Shown: positions 1 to 12,184, numbered from the stretch's first letter. The stretch is DNA of 64,000 nt from Torreya grandis (GCA_037957365.1 JARHVA010002004.1:767001-831000); one strand, 5' to 3'. Notes: a model not told the origin generated them from the sequence alone. Translations and numbers: made by a program.

Positions 1-99
1 CATTGGGAGACAAATTGTAAAAACTCTCAATAGTTTGTTTGACAACTCTACAAAATTAATTTCAAAGGTCTTGGTCTAAAAAACACCTTAATTAAAAAG
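1..99 (+). other. U1 lead-in to gypsy integrase
   Basis: This AT-rich stretch precedes the recognisable integrase. It matches 18026-18124 and 40831-40929. The HHCC zinc finger expected just upstream of a Tat-type integrase core could not be read here. In U2 and U3 the sequence before it is the same AT-rich filler, so integrase is preceded by non-pol sequence in each case. Confidence 0.6.
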
Positions 100-1033
100 A
101 ATGGGTATATCATACATGCTCTAGTTGAAGAGCTTAAACCTATAATCAACACATGTCCTTTTTCAGTATGGGGATTAGATCTTATTGGAAAAATTATTCC
201 TACCTCATCAGATGGACATAATTTCATTATTACAACCACAGATTATTTTATTAAAATGGTGGAAGCTATGCCATTCATATACACCACAAGCCTTTAGATA
301 ATCTAAGCTCAGTTATAATCAAATCATCTACCACTTAAGAATCCCATCCAAAATCATATCAGATAATGTAAAATCATTTATGAATAAGGACGTGGAAGAC
401 CTATACAATTGATGTCATATTGTGTAACATTTATCCACACACTATTACCCTAGGGCAATGGCCAAGCGAAAGCAACAAAAAACATGCTTATAAAAATGCT
501 TAAGAAAATTGTCAATGACATTGGAAGAAAATGAAATCTACAACTATATCCCATACTTTGGTCATATAGAAGTAGTGTCTGAATGCCTACTATGACCATT
601 CCATACTCTTTGGTATTTGGAATAGATTCAATCCTTTTAGTTGAGATTGAACACCCCGCATTACATATATCCTTTTAGAGAATCATAATAAAAAAATGAG
701 TATAGAAATGAGTGGCTATAAGAACTAGAATTATTACATGAAAAGTGTTAAAATTCCCTTTATAACCTTAGAGCATATCAAAATACTCTCAAAGGCCAAT
801 ACTGTAAGAAAATTCAGTCCTGAGAATTTGGAATTGATGACCTAGTCATTATTAAAAAAAAAAAAAAACACCAATGTTAAATGTAAGGAGAATGGAAATT
901 TTGAAGTAAATTATATTGGGCTTATGTTATTATTACCAAATTTGGATCAAGGGCATATAAAATGGCCACTCTAGATGCAGATGAGCTTGATGAGCCAATG
1001 AATATAATGCATCTAAAATAATTATATATCTAA
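100..1033 (+). pseudogene. Ty3/gypsy (Tat/Athila-like) integrase remnant, U1
   Basis: Integrase joins retrotransposon cDNA to the chromosome. Read across frameshifts, the start resembles the HGxxIHA..PxxPFSVWGLDLIG segment of Tat/Athila integrases, followed by IIPTSSDGHNFI, then SDNVKSF, then P*GNGQA. The C-terminal part reads GDLVIIKK and later DELDEPMNIMHLK, as in Tat C-termini. The first two catalytic Asp codons are at 178-180 and 362-364. The catalytic Glu is replaced by Lys (469-471), and a Gln codon just before it is TAG (451-453). Several other stops and frameshifts make it dead. It opens U1 and is followed by the 3' region and the antisense PMD pseudogene. Confidence 0.88.
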
Positions 1034-3379
1034 TAGGGCCTAAATTTTTTGATCCTCCATATAGAAGACTCCATATCTGGGGGAAATCCTATGCATCACT
1101 ACTTAACTATCCATCATTCTTCCTCATCTCTCATCATTACCATCTTCCAATCTGGTCTGCTCACCTTCCATATGAACCTGATCCTAATGGTGGTCTTAAG
1201 ATATATGCTTTGACAATAAAGAGATATGAGTCTCAAAATGGGGAAAATTAATGCTAAAATTATAGAGGTGATAACTATTAAAGAGTCATTTGGAATATAT
1301 AATCTACTCTAAAAGCAATATTTCCCCCTGACATCCAATTGCAAATAAAGATCAATTTTTCTAGACGGCTCTTCTCCCTATCATCCTTAATGACACCAAA
1401 TTTTACTTATCCCTTTTCATTACCATAAGCATATATCCTTCTACACCCAATAACTTCATTATTATATAAGGTTCATTATTTATTCCTTCTCCAAGGTGTA
1501 TAATACATTTTGTAAAGAATTGTAAACATAATCGTAATATTTTTATTCAGTTCTTGCGATTATAATCATATCTAGTTTGATCATGTCTTAATTATTACCA
1601 GATTATGGTTCCCTAGTATCCTTGGTCAATATTTTAGGACACTTTGTAAATTATCCATTTTGGCCTAACACCCTCTTATTAATGTAATGGGTAGTCTTGT
1701 CTATATATTTTTCAACCAAGTTCCTTGAACATATTTTTATCATTTTTCTTGTAAATAAATTTTCATCCATTTCACACTTTTATATATAGTAGTCATATAT
1801 TAATTAGGTCACAAGTCCATTTTACTTTGGAAAGCTTTGTAAACACTTTATACATCCTTTTATGGTATGTTTTTTAGAAATTTTTATTACATCATCTTGT
1901 TAATATATAAATTTAGTCTGTTATCCATATGTAAATTTTTTTAGTATGTCATAATTAAGTTGTCTTATTAGTGGTTATTTTGTGTAAATATTTATTTTAA
2001 TCTTTTATGTTGTTTTAAATCTTTGTAATCAGTTTGTATGTAAATGCTTGAATTATCATTTTGAGTATTGTATTTTTTTTATATTTGGTTTTGTTCTGGG
2101 AATGAGGATGGCCCTAACTGACTACCCATTATGAAATAATGAATTTCATTAACGAAGTTCCCTCTTAAACTTCCCATACACTACAAGTCTATGTGACCGT
2201 GACTATCCAAATGTCATATGTATATTCTTAACAAGTACAATAGTAAAATAGGATTTATAACATTTCAAGAGGATTCAAGAGACCTCACAATCTATTTCTC
2301 CTAATCATTAAACTATCCCATTTGACCACTCTAACCTAGTAACTAATCCATTTACCTCCTTGGTGCAGGAGGGTTTACCCATTATCAATTTACGAGACAC
2401 ATGATTATCTCACTAAATGACCACCTACCTAAATCTTAGCACATGTCACAAGTTATAACACATTCCATTTCATTATAATATCACATTATATAATTTTATA
2501 CATTTAATACAACATAACAATTAAAACCTAACATCACATCATCCATCTAAAAACCATGTCATCTACATCATCATATACATTAAATTAAAGAACACTCATA
2601 AAACACATAATCATGCATCATTTTTATACATGTAAATAAATCGTAACATCCAAATATAATCATCTCCTAATTATAATCAATCAAATCAAATATCTAATCT
2701 AAAAAATAAATCACAATTGTATAAGTGAAATATCCATAAACATGCCATATACAATTATAAATCTCGTCATAATCACATAAATGTCCATGAATGATATAAA
2801 AATTATATACAATATAAGCATCATGGACTTCAATGTGGTAAGTATGAAATACATGTCCAAAACACAAAAAATGTCTCATCAAACCAAGATGACGATAGTC
2901 CTAATGGTTTCCTAGTTGATTGATGTATGGAATGAGTAGTTTTGGCCTTTTAAGATGGATCTCATTGATCTATTAGGACCACACCCTTTTAAATACCCAT
3001 ATAGTATTGGGCATCTCTAGTTAGATGTGATATTTGAACTATCACATCTCCTAAGCCATGTATCTATATTAGTGTGTCCCCATCATCCCAGGTCTGCTCA
3101 ACTACTTTTAGCTCTACCTCTCTCTAGCTAATTCAAGTCTAAATCTAACCTATCTAACCATGTAGGGATATTATATGTGCCTCTCTAACCTAAATATAAA
3201 CTATCTAACCCTATAGTATTGCTATCTATTTATCTTTATCCTAAATCTAACCTATATGAACCTATATAGCTACTATGTATGCATTTATGGTCTAAATCTA
3301 CTCCAATAATATGGCTAGGGGAGTTAATATAGGGCCTATATACATATCCTATTATGCTATCTATCATTATAAATCCACC
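1034..3379. other. Gypsy 3' region, non-coding, U1
   Basis: AT-rich sequence after the integrase stop, aligning with 19031-21380, 41844-44060 and 54585-56990. It begins with a G-rich tract near 1076-1084 (ctgggggaaatc) of the kind seen just after Tat integrases. A block near 2100-2240 (around gccctaactgactaccc) is recognisable in all four units. No coding domain was recognised apart from the short minus ORF listed separately. The far end lies downstream of the antisense PMD pseudogene and may be its 3' untranslated region. Confidence 0.55.
2694..2882 (-). other. Short shared ORF, 62 codons, unknown
   Basis: This His/Tyr-rich reading frame starts MMRHFLCFGHVFHTYHI and ends IYFLD. The U4 copy at 56275-56460 keeps the same frame, the same stop and similar length, despite many substitutions. 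U2 has a deletion of about 80 bp here and no matching frame was seen in U3. It lies 3' of the PMD pseudogene on the same strand. No family was recognised. Shared ancestry of U1 and U4 can explain the preserved frame, so it may be chance. Confidence 0.25.
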
Positions 3380-4800
3380 AGTTCTAGGTGATATTTTTCT
3401 GTATTAGAACTAATCTTAGCCACCTTAACCACCCTCACCCTCACCTCCTACTAAAGACTATCATTTTGTTCCAAGTTTTCCATAGTAATAGGTGGCCTAG
3501 AAGGCCCTTGAACATTAGTTCCTTTCACCCTCACTCATTGATCCTCCCCACCCACACCCTGATCACCCTTGGCTACATCTTGATCACCCCCATAAATACC
3601 ATCAAATATTGATTAGTCCTATCATGACCATCATCCCCACCATATATTTTAGCCTATGTCTACATCCTCTAAGCCCATCATTTCCTCAATCATTCCTATG
3701 CTTGTATGATCTTTCATGCTGCCCCTCTCTTCTCAGGAAACTGTGCTACTCTTAATAATATATGTGGCCATATCTATTTCCACCATCCTATATAATCTAC
3801 AGTCCATCCAAGATATTCTATAGCTATCTAGTAATCCCATACTATAGGAACTATGTTGTCATCATCTACTTGTGCCAATGCCTTATCAAGTATATGCCCC
3901 TACTCATGCTTCTCTTTATCACTTTTGGAAAATAAATGATCCTCTACTAGGAGATTCTAGTAATTTAAAAAATATCTGTGTACTCTATTAGAATGATATG
4001 TATCTATGTTGTAATCTTGATGCCCTATCAAATAATACTTTCTCAGCATACTAGTATAATTTTCATCCTCTTCCCACCCCGACTATACCATCTTCTATGG
4101 CATCCAAATAATTTGGTCCTCAATCAGACTATCTAATGCCTTCCTATAAAATATCATATCACATACATGATATCTCTTCACTCCTAGAATGATATACATT
4201 CTAAACTCTACTAGATGATCATGATCATGAACTGCTCATGTGCTTAGTAACCTCTTGATTACCACATGTTCCAAAAAATATATTTGTATTAATAATGAGG
4301 GTTAGAAACACATCAATCCCCTATATACCCCCATATGAATGTCCTAATATAGGTGGCCCAACATAATAGTTCCCCATGTAAAAACTTGATAATAACTCAC
4401 GATTTCCGCCACTACATCTGACAAACCTAGATGAAACCACTGACCACTCTTTTTTGCTAATAATATGATAGCAATAAGAAACATGAATACTAGGGTAAAC
4501 ATGTTCACATTATCATCTGAGGGCCCTATCAATGTCAATCCATGAATCATGAACTTTGACCTATAGATTTCCATAAATCCATTACACAATGATATCCATT
4601 CCCATGAGCTACAATAGATCACATATCCTCTCATAGGTAATCATAAAATTTTCCACACATCCTCCAAAGTCATTTTCATCTCTTCTATGATGAAGTTAAA
4701 ATTACTCATCCTAGAATACGATTGCTCTATGAACCTATTGATGAGATCCTAGTTTATCTGAATGAATGATATCATGCTAATTTAATATAGGATAGTCATC
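3380..4800 (-). pseudogene. Plant mobile domain (PMD) pseudogene, antisense, U1
   Basis: PMD proteins are plant-specific; the domain occurs in MAIN-like nuclear proteins and in transposable elements. Read on the minus strand, the N-terminal side near 4770-4690 resembles LITALVERW...FHF. It is followed by EEMKMTLEDVWKIL, a TGA stop (4641-4643), then LPMRG, which is the GEMTxTLEDVxRIxxLPxxG signature of PMD. Next come FLIAIILLAKKSGQW and VFTWGTIMLGHLY, equivalent to the domain's DKSG and WG..LA.LYr motifs. The 96-codon open stretch is 4344-4634. A Gly/Asp-rich tail with GDQGV-like repeats lies near 3520-3600. Stops and frameshifts make it non-functional. Its antisense position downstream of integrase fits the extra ORFs known in Tat-lineage elements. 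Confidence 0.8.
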
Positions 4801-5397
4801 TATTTTAGTCCAAAATCAACTCATCTCAGTTGATGCATCTTATGTAATACCAATGGTCATCATAGGTTGGATGCTAGTAAACCTAAATCTTCCTACGCCA
4901 CTAATCTATTAGCCCTTAATCACTACAAACTGACACCATAACCTATCTTTTTCATATCCCGTACCTACCCTGCATATCCATACCTATTATACCTATCCAT
5001 CTACCTATTTCCTTATTATATCCTTACCCAACTATGTCTTAAAAATAACCTTTATAAAAATCACTTTTGGCTCCAAAAACTAGCTTATAATTTTGGAAAA
5101 ATCACTCTTTGCTTCTTGTAGTTTTAAAAAAATACTACTAATCAACTATGGATTTATTAAAATATAAGTCACCCTATGCGGTATTGTAAAACTATATTTC
5201 ACCTGTCATGGTTTTATAAAACCATAATTTGCTACAGGGGATTTTTTAAAACTATGGATAAAGAGTGCATTACTCCAAATTACATCCATAAGACCGTAAC
5301 TAGTGGAAATACCCCCAATTTTGATTTTGTGTTCTTCAAATTTATCCCTCATTAATACCTTAATAAATGTAGTTAAAGTACAAAATGACAAACTAAC
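4801..5397 (-). other. PMD upstream region with short ORF, U1
   Basis: This region lies upstream of the PMD pseudogene on its strand. A minus ORF at 5206-5391 (MSFCTLTTFIKVLMRDKFEE...) has counterparts at 23088-23333 and 48059-48244 with the same start and frame. Its C-terminal side is made of the 30-bp tandem repeats annotated separately. It could be a lost N-terminal exon or leader of the PMD gene. No known domain was recognised. Confidence 0.35.
5150..5265. repeat. 30-bp tandem repeat, four units, U1
   Basis: Degenerate copies start at 5150, 5180, 5210 and 5240. Each begins with a ggtttTattaaaac-like stretch and ends with a caccct-like stretch. The spacing is exactly 30 bp, so in the minus frame of the nearby short ORF the repeat encodes a 10-residue period. 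The same spacing is seen at 23092-23210 and 48002-48118. Looser copies may extend to about 5040. Confidence 0.65.
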
Positions 5398-5512
5398 ATG
5401 GGGTACCTACCACTTGTCTTGCCTCAGCTGGTGATTGGAACTCCCAAACTCTTTATCTATGGTGAGAAGCATGTGGGAATGTGATCCATTCTTGATACCT
5501 CTAGAGTACAAA
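5398..5512. other. Conserved block of about 110 bp, U1
   Basis: A block running from ggggtacctac to gatacctctagag, less AT-rich than its surroundings. It is the best conserved stretch of the whole unit, with near-identical copies at 23342-23451, 48252-48361 and 54104-54214. No coding domain was recognised, although one + frame is open across about 36 codons. It sits at the 5' side of the PMD ORF and could be a promoter or leader. The function is unknown. Confidence 0.55.
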
Positions 5513-6880
5513 ACTACAAAATCTAATAGTTAAAATTACTTATTTTACCGCCCAAGTTTTTATTTAACCCACTATAACCCTATTCTTTTCCGCTTTTACC
5601 CTATTTTATTTCATGTCAACCCTACCCTCTTATCCAAACAACTCATTCTGATTCACATGGCCATTTATCCATCCTCTAATGACATTTCCAATAAGTACTC
5701 TCCATCCCACAAGTCATTATAATAATTTATATGAGTATAGTCTTCTATTTCGCCACTCTCTTTCAACCATCCTAAGTCAAAACTACATCATGCTAAGGTA
5801 CTTTTAGACTATGTGGGTAGTCCTTGACTACTTTTTTGTGACCAAATATAGATTAGACAATAATTCCCATTTTGTCCTCCCATGGTTACTCCAATAAATA
5901 AAATCATGTTGAGCTATGATCCTTGTATAAAACATATCTATCATCATAAACCACTTATGTTCTATCATTTTCTCAGCCTATAGCTCTCCCTTGCAAGAGA
6001 ATTATCAACAACTCGTGAACTTATTTATCTATACATTTCTTGAACAAATGTCTTTGTCTCAATATTATTCATCTTATACAATGAATCTTCTCACTTCTCT
6101 CCTTGACATTGGTCTTTTCCTAAGATTCATCTTATGAGGTTAATCATCATTGCTAAGGTGTGTTCACCCTTAGGACTAGTCTTACACCTAAAACCTCTTT
6201 CCCTCACATTTATGCTTGAGGCATATTATCATTATTATATCAACTATCATCTAGACCATTCCATCCCCTTATCATCTTGATCCTCATCCCATCATGTCTT
6301 TTTGTGTGGCCATTTAGTTAATTCATATCTGCATGCCCCATCGAGGGGTTAATGGTTTTAATTTGAAAGACCATTACTCCAAACTTCTTTAGTCATAATA
6401 CCCTTTCAAATATGGTCAATTGTATACATCTAAATCTTCTCACCCTAACCATTCCACTAATTATATCATTTATTAAAATTAATCATGTAATGATAGTCCT
6501 AATTAAATATTTAAATTTCATTCCCCATTTACTATTCCCTACGTCATGCAGACCTTCCTATACTAATACCTTGATTATGCCAATAATATCCTATTAAATC
6601 GTTAGTCCCAGCCCATTAATTAACCACTTGCCAATTTAAAATTCAAAATATTATACCTACCCTATAGTCCCGCACATTCTTGCCCAAACCAACCTATCCA
6701 TAGCCTCTCCTACACACCTACTTCCCTAAACCTCCCTCCATCCCCTAAATTATTCCTTATTAACCCCTAATCAAATCTAGAAGGTTCTCAAATTTAGATC
6801 CTCATCTAACTTTAAATAATTCTCTAAAACTAGAGAATTTTGATGAATGTAAAATTCATTTTAATCCTCTCCCACCACCC
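5513..6880. other. Promoter-like/LTR-like region, U1
   Basis: AT-rich sequence between the conserved block and the TATA boxes. It aligns with 23452-24780, 48362-49740 and partly 30511-31020. It contains a short foldback near 6350-6375 (aatggt ... accatt). It may be U3 of the gypsy LTR, since TATA boxes follow on the + strand, but no TG/CA ends, polypurine tract or primer site could be established. No gene was seen. Confidence 0.35.
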
Positions 6881-6980
6881 TATAAATAACCAAGCATAGA
6901 GCTAAGTGGAACTAACTTGAAATCCTTAGAAATTTTAAATGTATATATAAGATTTCTCAGCCTTCATACTCTCATTTCAT
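6881..6980 (+). promoter_or_regulatory. Candidate pol II promoter with two TATA boxes, U1
   Basis: tataaata at 6881-6888 and tatatataa near 6942-6950 are followed by a pyrimidine-rich start region (cttcatactctcatttcat, from 6962). Copies at 49746-49900 and about 31020-31140 keep the same order, with the first TATA intact in U3 and weakened in U2. It would drive + strand transcription toward the leader and the decayed coding region. This is the expected place for the U3/R boundary of an LTR, but that is inference. Confidence 0.35.
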
Positions 6981-7496
6981 CCCGATTTTCCTTGCATCCA
7001 ATGAGCTGTTAATCCTTTCATGCTTAGTTGAGATTTTGAAGCCACCATTATCCAACAATACAACAAGCAAGTCAATAATCTATGGAGAATCCATTTAAAG
7101 ATCTGGGAGGGAAGATAAGAGAACCAATATGATAGTAAGAATCTTCTCATAATTTCTAATTGCTTCCATAGTATCCCCCTTTGATGTTTTTTATAACTTT
7201 TGGTTAAGTTATTATATATATTATTTTGATTCCATAGCTCAAAATTTACAAGCACACACCATCTATTGAAAAATTAACCTTAAATGGTTGGTAAATTTTT
7301 AAAGCCAAAATCACTCATTCTGAATGACTCACACATCAACAACACAAAATTTAACTACATTAACTACCATTGAAGAAATCATCGAATGACTCACATATTG
7401 ACATTTTTTAAAACAAACAATCAAATCTTGAATAGTAAAACAAAACCTAGAATACTAAAAGTATATTCCTTTCTTTAAAAAAACTTCACTTGTAAG
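6981..7496 (+). other. Leader-like region interrupted by copia C1
   Basis: Sequence downstream of the TATA boxes. It includes a purine-rich tract (ggagggaagataagaga, 7110-7126) and ends at gtaag (7492-7496), the left target-site copy of the copia element. It continues after the element at 12646. Equivalent copies are 24831-25347, 31140-31643, 49850-50361 and 57873-58370. No protein-coding evidence. Confidence 0.45.
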
Positions 7497-7695
7497 TGTT
7501 AGGAATATATAACACATAGAATTTTTAAGAAAATAAAGACATAAATAAAATTAATGAAACACATCCCAAGATAAATATAGATTTAAAGTAGTTCACCTAA
7601 AATGGGATATATTCACATAGAAATAGTCAGTTCTTCTCTTATTCCATCTAATAAATGAAGGGATAAAATTGTAATATATATATATTTCTGTGTGA

Positions 7696-7954
<259 letters not shown>

Positions 7955-8152
7955 CTTCACTAATACTCATTGTGTCATAGTATTTATAATTCCCTCTTAT
8001 CAAAGGAGGGTTACATATTACGGAAAAAATGCACCAACATAATTTCTAACACTATATTTGTGACCTAATAGTCAATGGTCCAAATTTACTATGAAATTAC
8101 AATATTTTACAATACATTTTTCACCCCCTTGGACCCACATAGTGAGTTTAGT

Positions 8153-8171
8153 GGGGGGGGGGGGGGGGGGG
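8153..8171. repeat. Poly-G run in LTR palindrome
   Basis: Nineteen G residues replace the agtgggggg arm of a G6/C6 palindrome found at this position in less altered LTR copies, for example 63294-63316. Confidence 0.95.
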
Positions 8172-8226
8172 TGGTGGGAGCTTAGGAGATGGGTATTATA
8201 ATAAAATTAGTGTCCACCACGCAACA

Positions 8227-11200
8227 ATATCCCACTTGGAGACCATTTTCTACAACTCCACCACTACAACTCTTCCTTAGACTTTGCTTTGAAATTTAAC
8301 CCTAACATATTTCACATCTTTCCTATTATTCTTGAATACCTATTCAAGTTTAATAGCTTTACAACTTCTCTTTTATGACTACCTTTCTTAGTATATCTAT
8401 AGGATTCTATCTTGTGTGTATCTTTTCCAACTTCAGTTGACCATCCTCCAAAACTGAACGAATGAAGTGATACCTGAGCTGTATATGTTTGGTTCTTGAA
8501 TGGAATGCTTATTAATTTTCTAAATGAATCACACTCTAGATACCACTATACAACCTAAAATATTCCATATTTTACCTCAACTCTTTCGTGGACTATTGCA
8601 TCCATATCATCTCCTTGCTTGTTAATGTAGATGTAAAATATTATGCCTTTGTATTTAACAAAGGAACTACTTCTATATTTTTGAAATATAACTAACTATT
8701 ATGTCACCGATAGTAAACACATAACTTGTGGTGCTCATCCTACCATCTAAATCTCCATCCATTTCTACATCAACATATCCTTGTAGGTTAACATCTAACC
8801 CTTTATAACATAATTATTTATCATTAATCCCTCTCAAATACCTAAAAATAAACTTTAATGCATCCCAATGATATTTTCTTGGATTATTCATAAACCCATT
8901 GACAACTTCCACTAAATGCACAATGTCTTGTCTTGTGTACACCATAAGATACATTAAACTTTCAACTGTTGAATCATAGGGCACTTTGGACATGTAATTG
9001 ATTTATTTCTGCATTTTACGACTCTATTCTTTGTTTAATTTGAAGTACCCTCCCAAATGTGTACTCATTAGTATTACATTTTGCATATTGAACCTGACTA
9101 ACACCTTCTTGATGTATTCTTATTGAGACAATGTCAATTTTCTATTTTTCCTATCTTTTGTTATTCTCATACCAAAGATTTATTTTGGAACACCCAAATC
9201 CTTCATAGCAAATGGATTTTCTAGTTTTCTTTTGAGATCATTTATATCATACATATTATACTCTTAAACAATCATGTCATCTACATACAATCACTAGATA
9301 ATATACATGCCATTATTTAATCTCTTAAAATAGACATAGTTGTCAAAATGACATCTATTATAAGCTTGTTCTTTGATAAACATGTCAAATTTTAAATACC
9401 ATTACCTTGGAGCTTGCTATAGGCCATACAAACTCTTCTTCTACCTACACACCATTTTCTCCTTACCCTTGAGTTTATATCCCTATGACTGCTCCATATA
9501 ATTTTCCTCTTCCATGTCACCATGAAGGAAAATAGTCTTCACATCCAACTATTCAAGGTGTAAATTTTTTACTATTACCAAACATAAAATAGTTCTTATG
9601 GAAGTAATTTTTACAAATAGATAAAATATTTCATCAAAATATATACCTTTTCTTTGTGCAGACCCCTTTAAAAAAAGTATGGCCTTGTACCTCTTTCTTC
9701 CTCCATTTTCTTTATTCAACCTATAAACCCATTTATTTTAAAATACTCTTTTGCCTGTAGGAAATTGAACCACGTCTCAAATTTGGTTATGTACCAAGGA
9801 GTCCATCTCATTTTTCAAGCCCTACTCTCACTTATTTCTAGTTTATATATGCATTTATCCTTAATAGGTTTGAAGCTCACCACCATCAATAATTAATATA
9901 TAATAAAGTTAAGGAGAGTATCATTCAAGGTGTCTACTTACTCTAGTAGATTTTTTAACTACAGTTTAATGAGTTTGAGGTACTTTTTTTTTGTTGTAGT
10001 TATTACATGTATAATATTTGATCACTTTTCAAATTTAATACAACATATTCCATATTTGGATTTTCTTGTTTCTTTGACTATACCTTCTCATTAAATATCG
10101 TATCTCTGCTCCTAATGATTCTATAATTTTTAAAATCACATAAATAGTAACAAAATCGATTGAATCCATGTTCAATAAAGGTATATTTCTTAGATTTTTC
10201 TTCAAGTTTGGTTCTATTTTATTTATTAATATGGAAATATGATTCACAACTGTAAGTATTTAAAAGTGAATAGTCTACCTTTGTACCTATCCATGCTTCC
10301 CTTTGAATGACACCATCCAAAATAATTAAAAGGCTTTTATTTATTAATTAAATAACAATATCTATAGCATCTTTCAAAACTATAAGGGTAACCTTGCATG
10401 GAATATCATGATCCTTGCACACTCCATTATTGTCATGTTCAGCCATTCTGACACATAATTTTATTGTGGTGTTCTTGAAACCATCTTTTGTTTATGAATC
10501 CCATGGGATGACCCATAATTATTAAATTTTTTGTTGTAATATTTACCTCTATTATCTAATTTGACACACTTAAACTTATTTCATTTCTCATTCTCAACCA
10601 AGGCTTTCCATTTCATAAAAATATTAAAAACATTAGATTTTTTTATATGCAATAAACTCAAGTCTATCTAGTTGCATCATCAATAAAACTAACATAATAA
10701 GAAGAGCCACATATGGATGATACCTAAGCCAGTACCCATACATCTGTGTGCATGAGATGTAACTTTTAATTCTTCTTTGTCTTCCTAATTCTAAGAAATT
10801 TGACTCTCTTCTATTTTCCATACATGCAGTGCTCATAAAAATCTAAATCCATGTTATTTTAATCTATAAAAAAATTCTCTGAGTGGAGAACTTTCATCCC
10901 CTTCTCACTCATGTGTCCAAGTTTGTGGTGCCTTGATTTTATATCCTCTTTCGTAGGAGTTAAAATAATGGAAGATTCAACATTACAAATATATAAATTT
11001 AATGTACCTACCTTTTCTCCTTTTGATATTACCAATGATCCTTTATTGACCTTCCATGAATTTTTGCAATTGTAACTATGTAAGCTGCACTTCCCAACTA
11101 CCCTATTAAAATTAGATTTATTTTCAATTCAGGAACATGCCTCACATTTTCATGTAACCATTTATTTCTATTTTTTAATTTTATATGTATCTTACCCTGC

Positions 11201-12172
11201 ACATAGTCCAAAATCACCTAGAACATAAAAGGAAGCCCATAAATCTAACTCCCAAAACTCATTACTATTTTACAATGAAAGGATTAAAATATCTTAAAAT
11301 GCATCACGTTCTACATTTACTTCCAGATTTTTATCTTGTTTTCCTTGTCTTAGTTTTCCTTTAAAAAACCAATAATATTTCTTCTGGTGCCCTATCTTCT
11401 TGCAAATCTAGTAGCACAACATTATTCTAGATTTGGATTTTCCCTTATTGAATTTCCATGATTCCGTAGGCTATTTTATCTATTATTTTGAGTTCTCCTA
11501 TTCTCCAAAGTCAAAATATTACCTGACGTCTCACCTATGTTTTTTAATCACATTTTATCATTAAGACTAACACCAATAACATCATCAAACTTTAAAATGT
11601 TTGAATCAGAGATAAAATTAATCACAACCATGGCTAAGCCATTCCATCTTTATAGCAATGAACATAAAATCAAAAGAGCCCTAAACTCATCATCAATGTT
11701 AACTCCAATAGATCTTAAATGATTTATGGCTATCTTAAATTCATTTAAATGTTCAACAACATACCCACCTTCTAACATATCCATATTAAATAAATTATTC
11801 ATAAGAAATACTTTGTTGTAGGCTGAAGGTTTTTCATACAATCTATCCAATACCTTTATCACATCCATTTTTTTATTTTATTTTGAAATTTTGAAGTCCA
11901 TTGACATTACCATGCACAACCATATTATTACTAGTGCCTTTCAGTCAAGAAAATCCCATTATTTGTCCTTCATAGACACTAACTTCTTTGTTATTGATCC
12001 CAATGATAGGATAATATCCTTATGATATAGATAGTCCTCTATTTTCATATTTCATAATTAGTAGTTTGGTCCATTAGACTTCTCAACCTTAAACTTGCCT
12101 TCTTTCATCATTGCTCCCATTCAAACCAAGAACCATTTTTACATGTGATTTTATCTACCAAATAAACCTTTT
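8227..12172 (-). pseudogene. C1 gag-pol pseudogene
   Basis: Minus-strand order: gag (about 12100-11450) with LYEKPSAYNKVFLM and EHLNEFKIAINHL at 11650-11868, typical of copia gag (UBN2); integrase zinc-finger/core region (about 10950-10300), where 10633-10836 keeps ACMENRRESNF, matching the CMYGKQKR region; integrase C-terminal part near 10035-10247; reverse transcriptase (about 9790-9050) with the YVDD box at 9276-9287; RNase H (about 9050-8300) with a TKAEY-like stretch near 8650. Each domain is split by stops and frameshifts. The flanking LTRs and primer site belong to the same element. Confidence 0.85.
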
Positions 12173-12184
12173 GCTCTGATACCA
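12173..12184 (-). other. C1 primer-binding site (tRNA-iMet)
   Basis: The minus strand reads TGGTATCAGAGC, complementary to the 3' end of initiator Met tRNA, two bases from the LTR end. It primes minus-strand DNA synthesis. C3 (36199-36210) and C5 (62892-62903) keep it with one change each, and C2 is strongly mutated. Confidence 0.93.

Noticed and set aside
48..239. Minus ORF over the gypsy integrase, with a counterpart at 40878-41117
   Set aside because: Antisense shadow of the conserved integrase start; no independent support.
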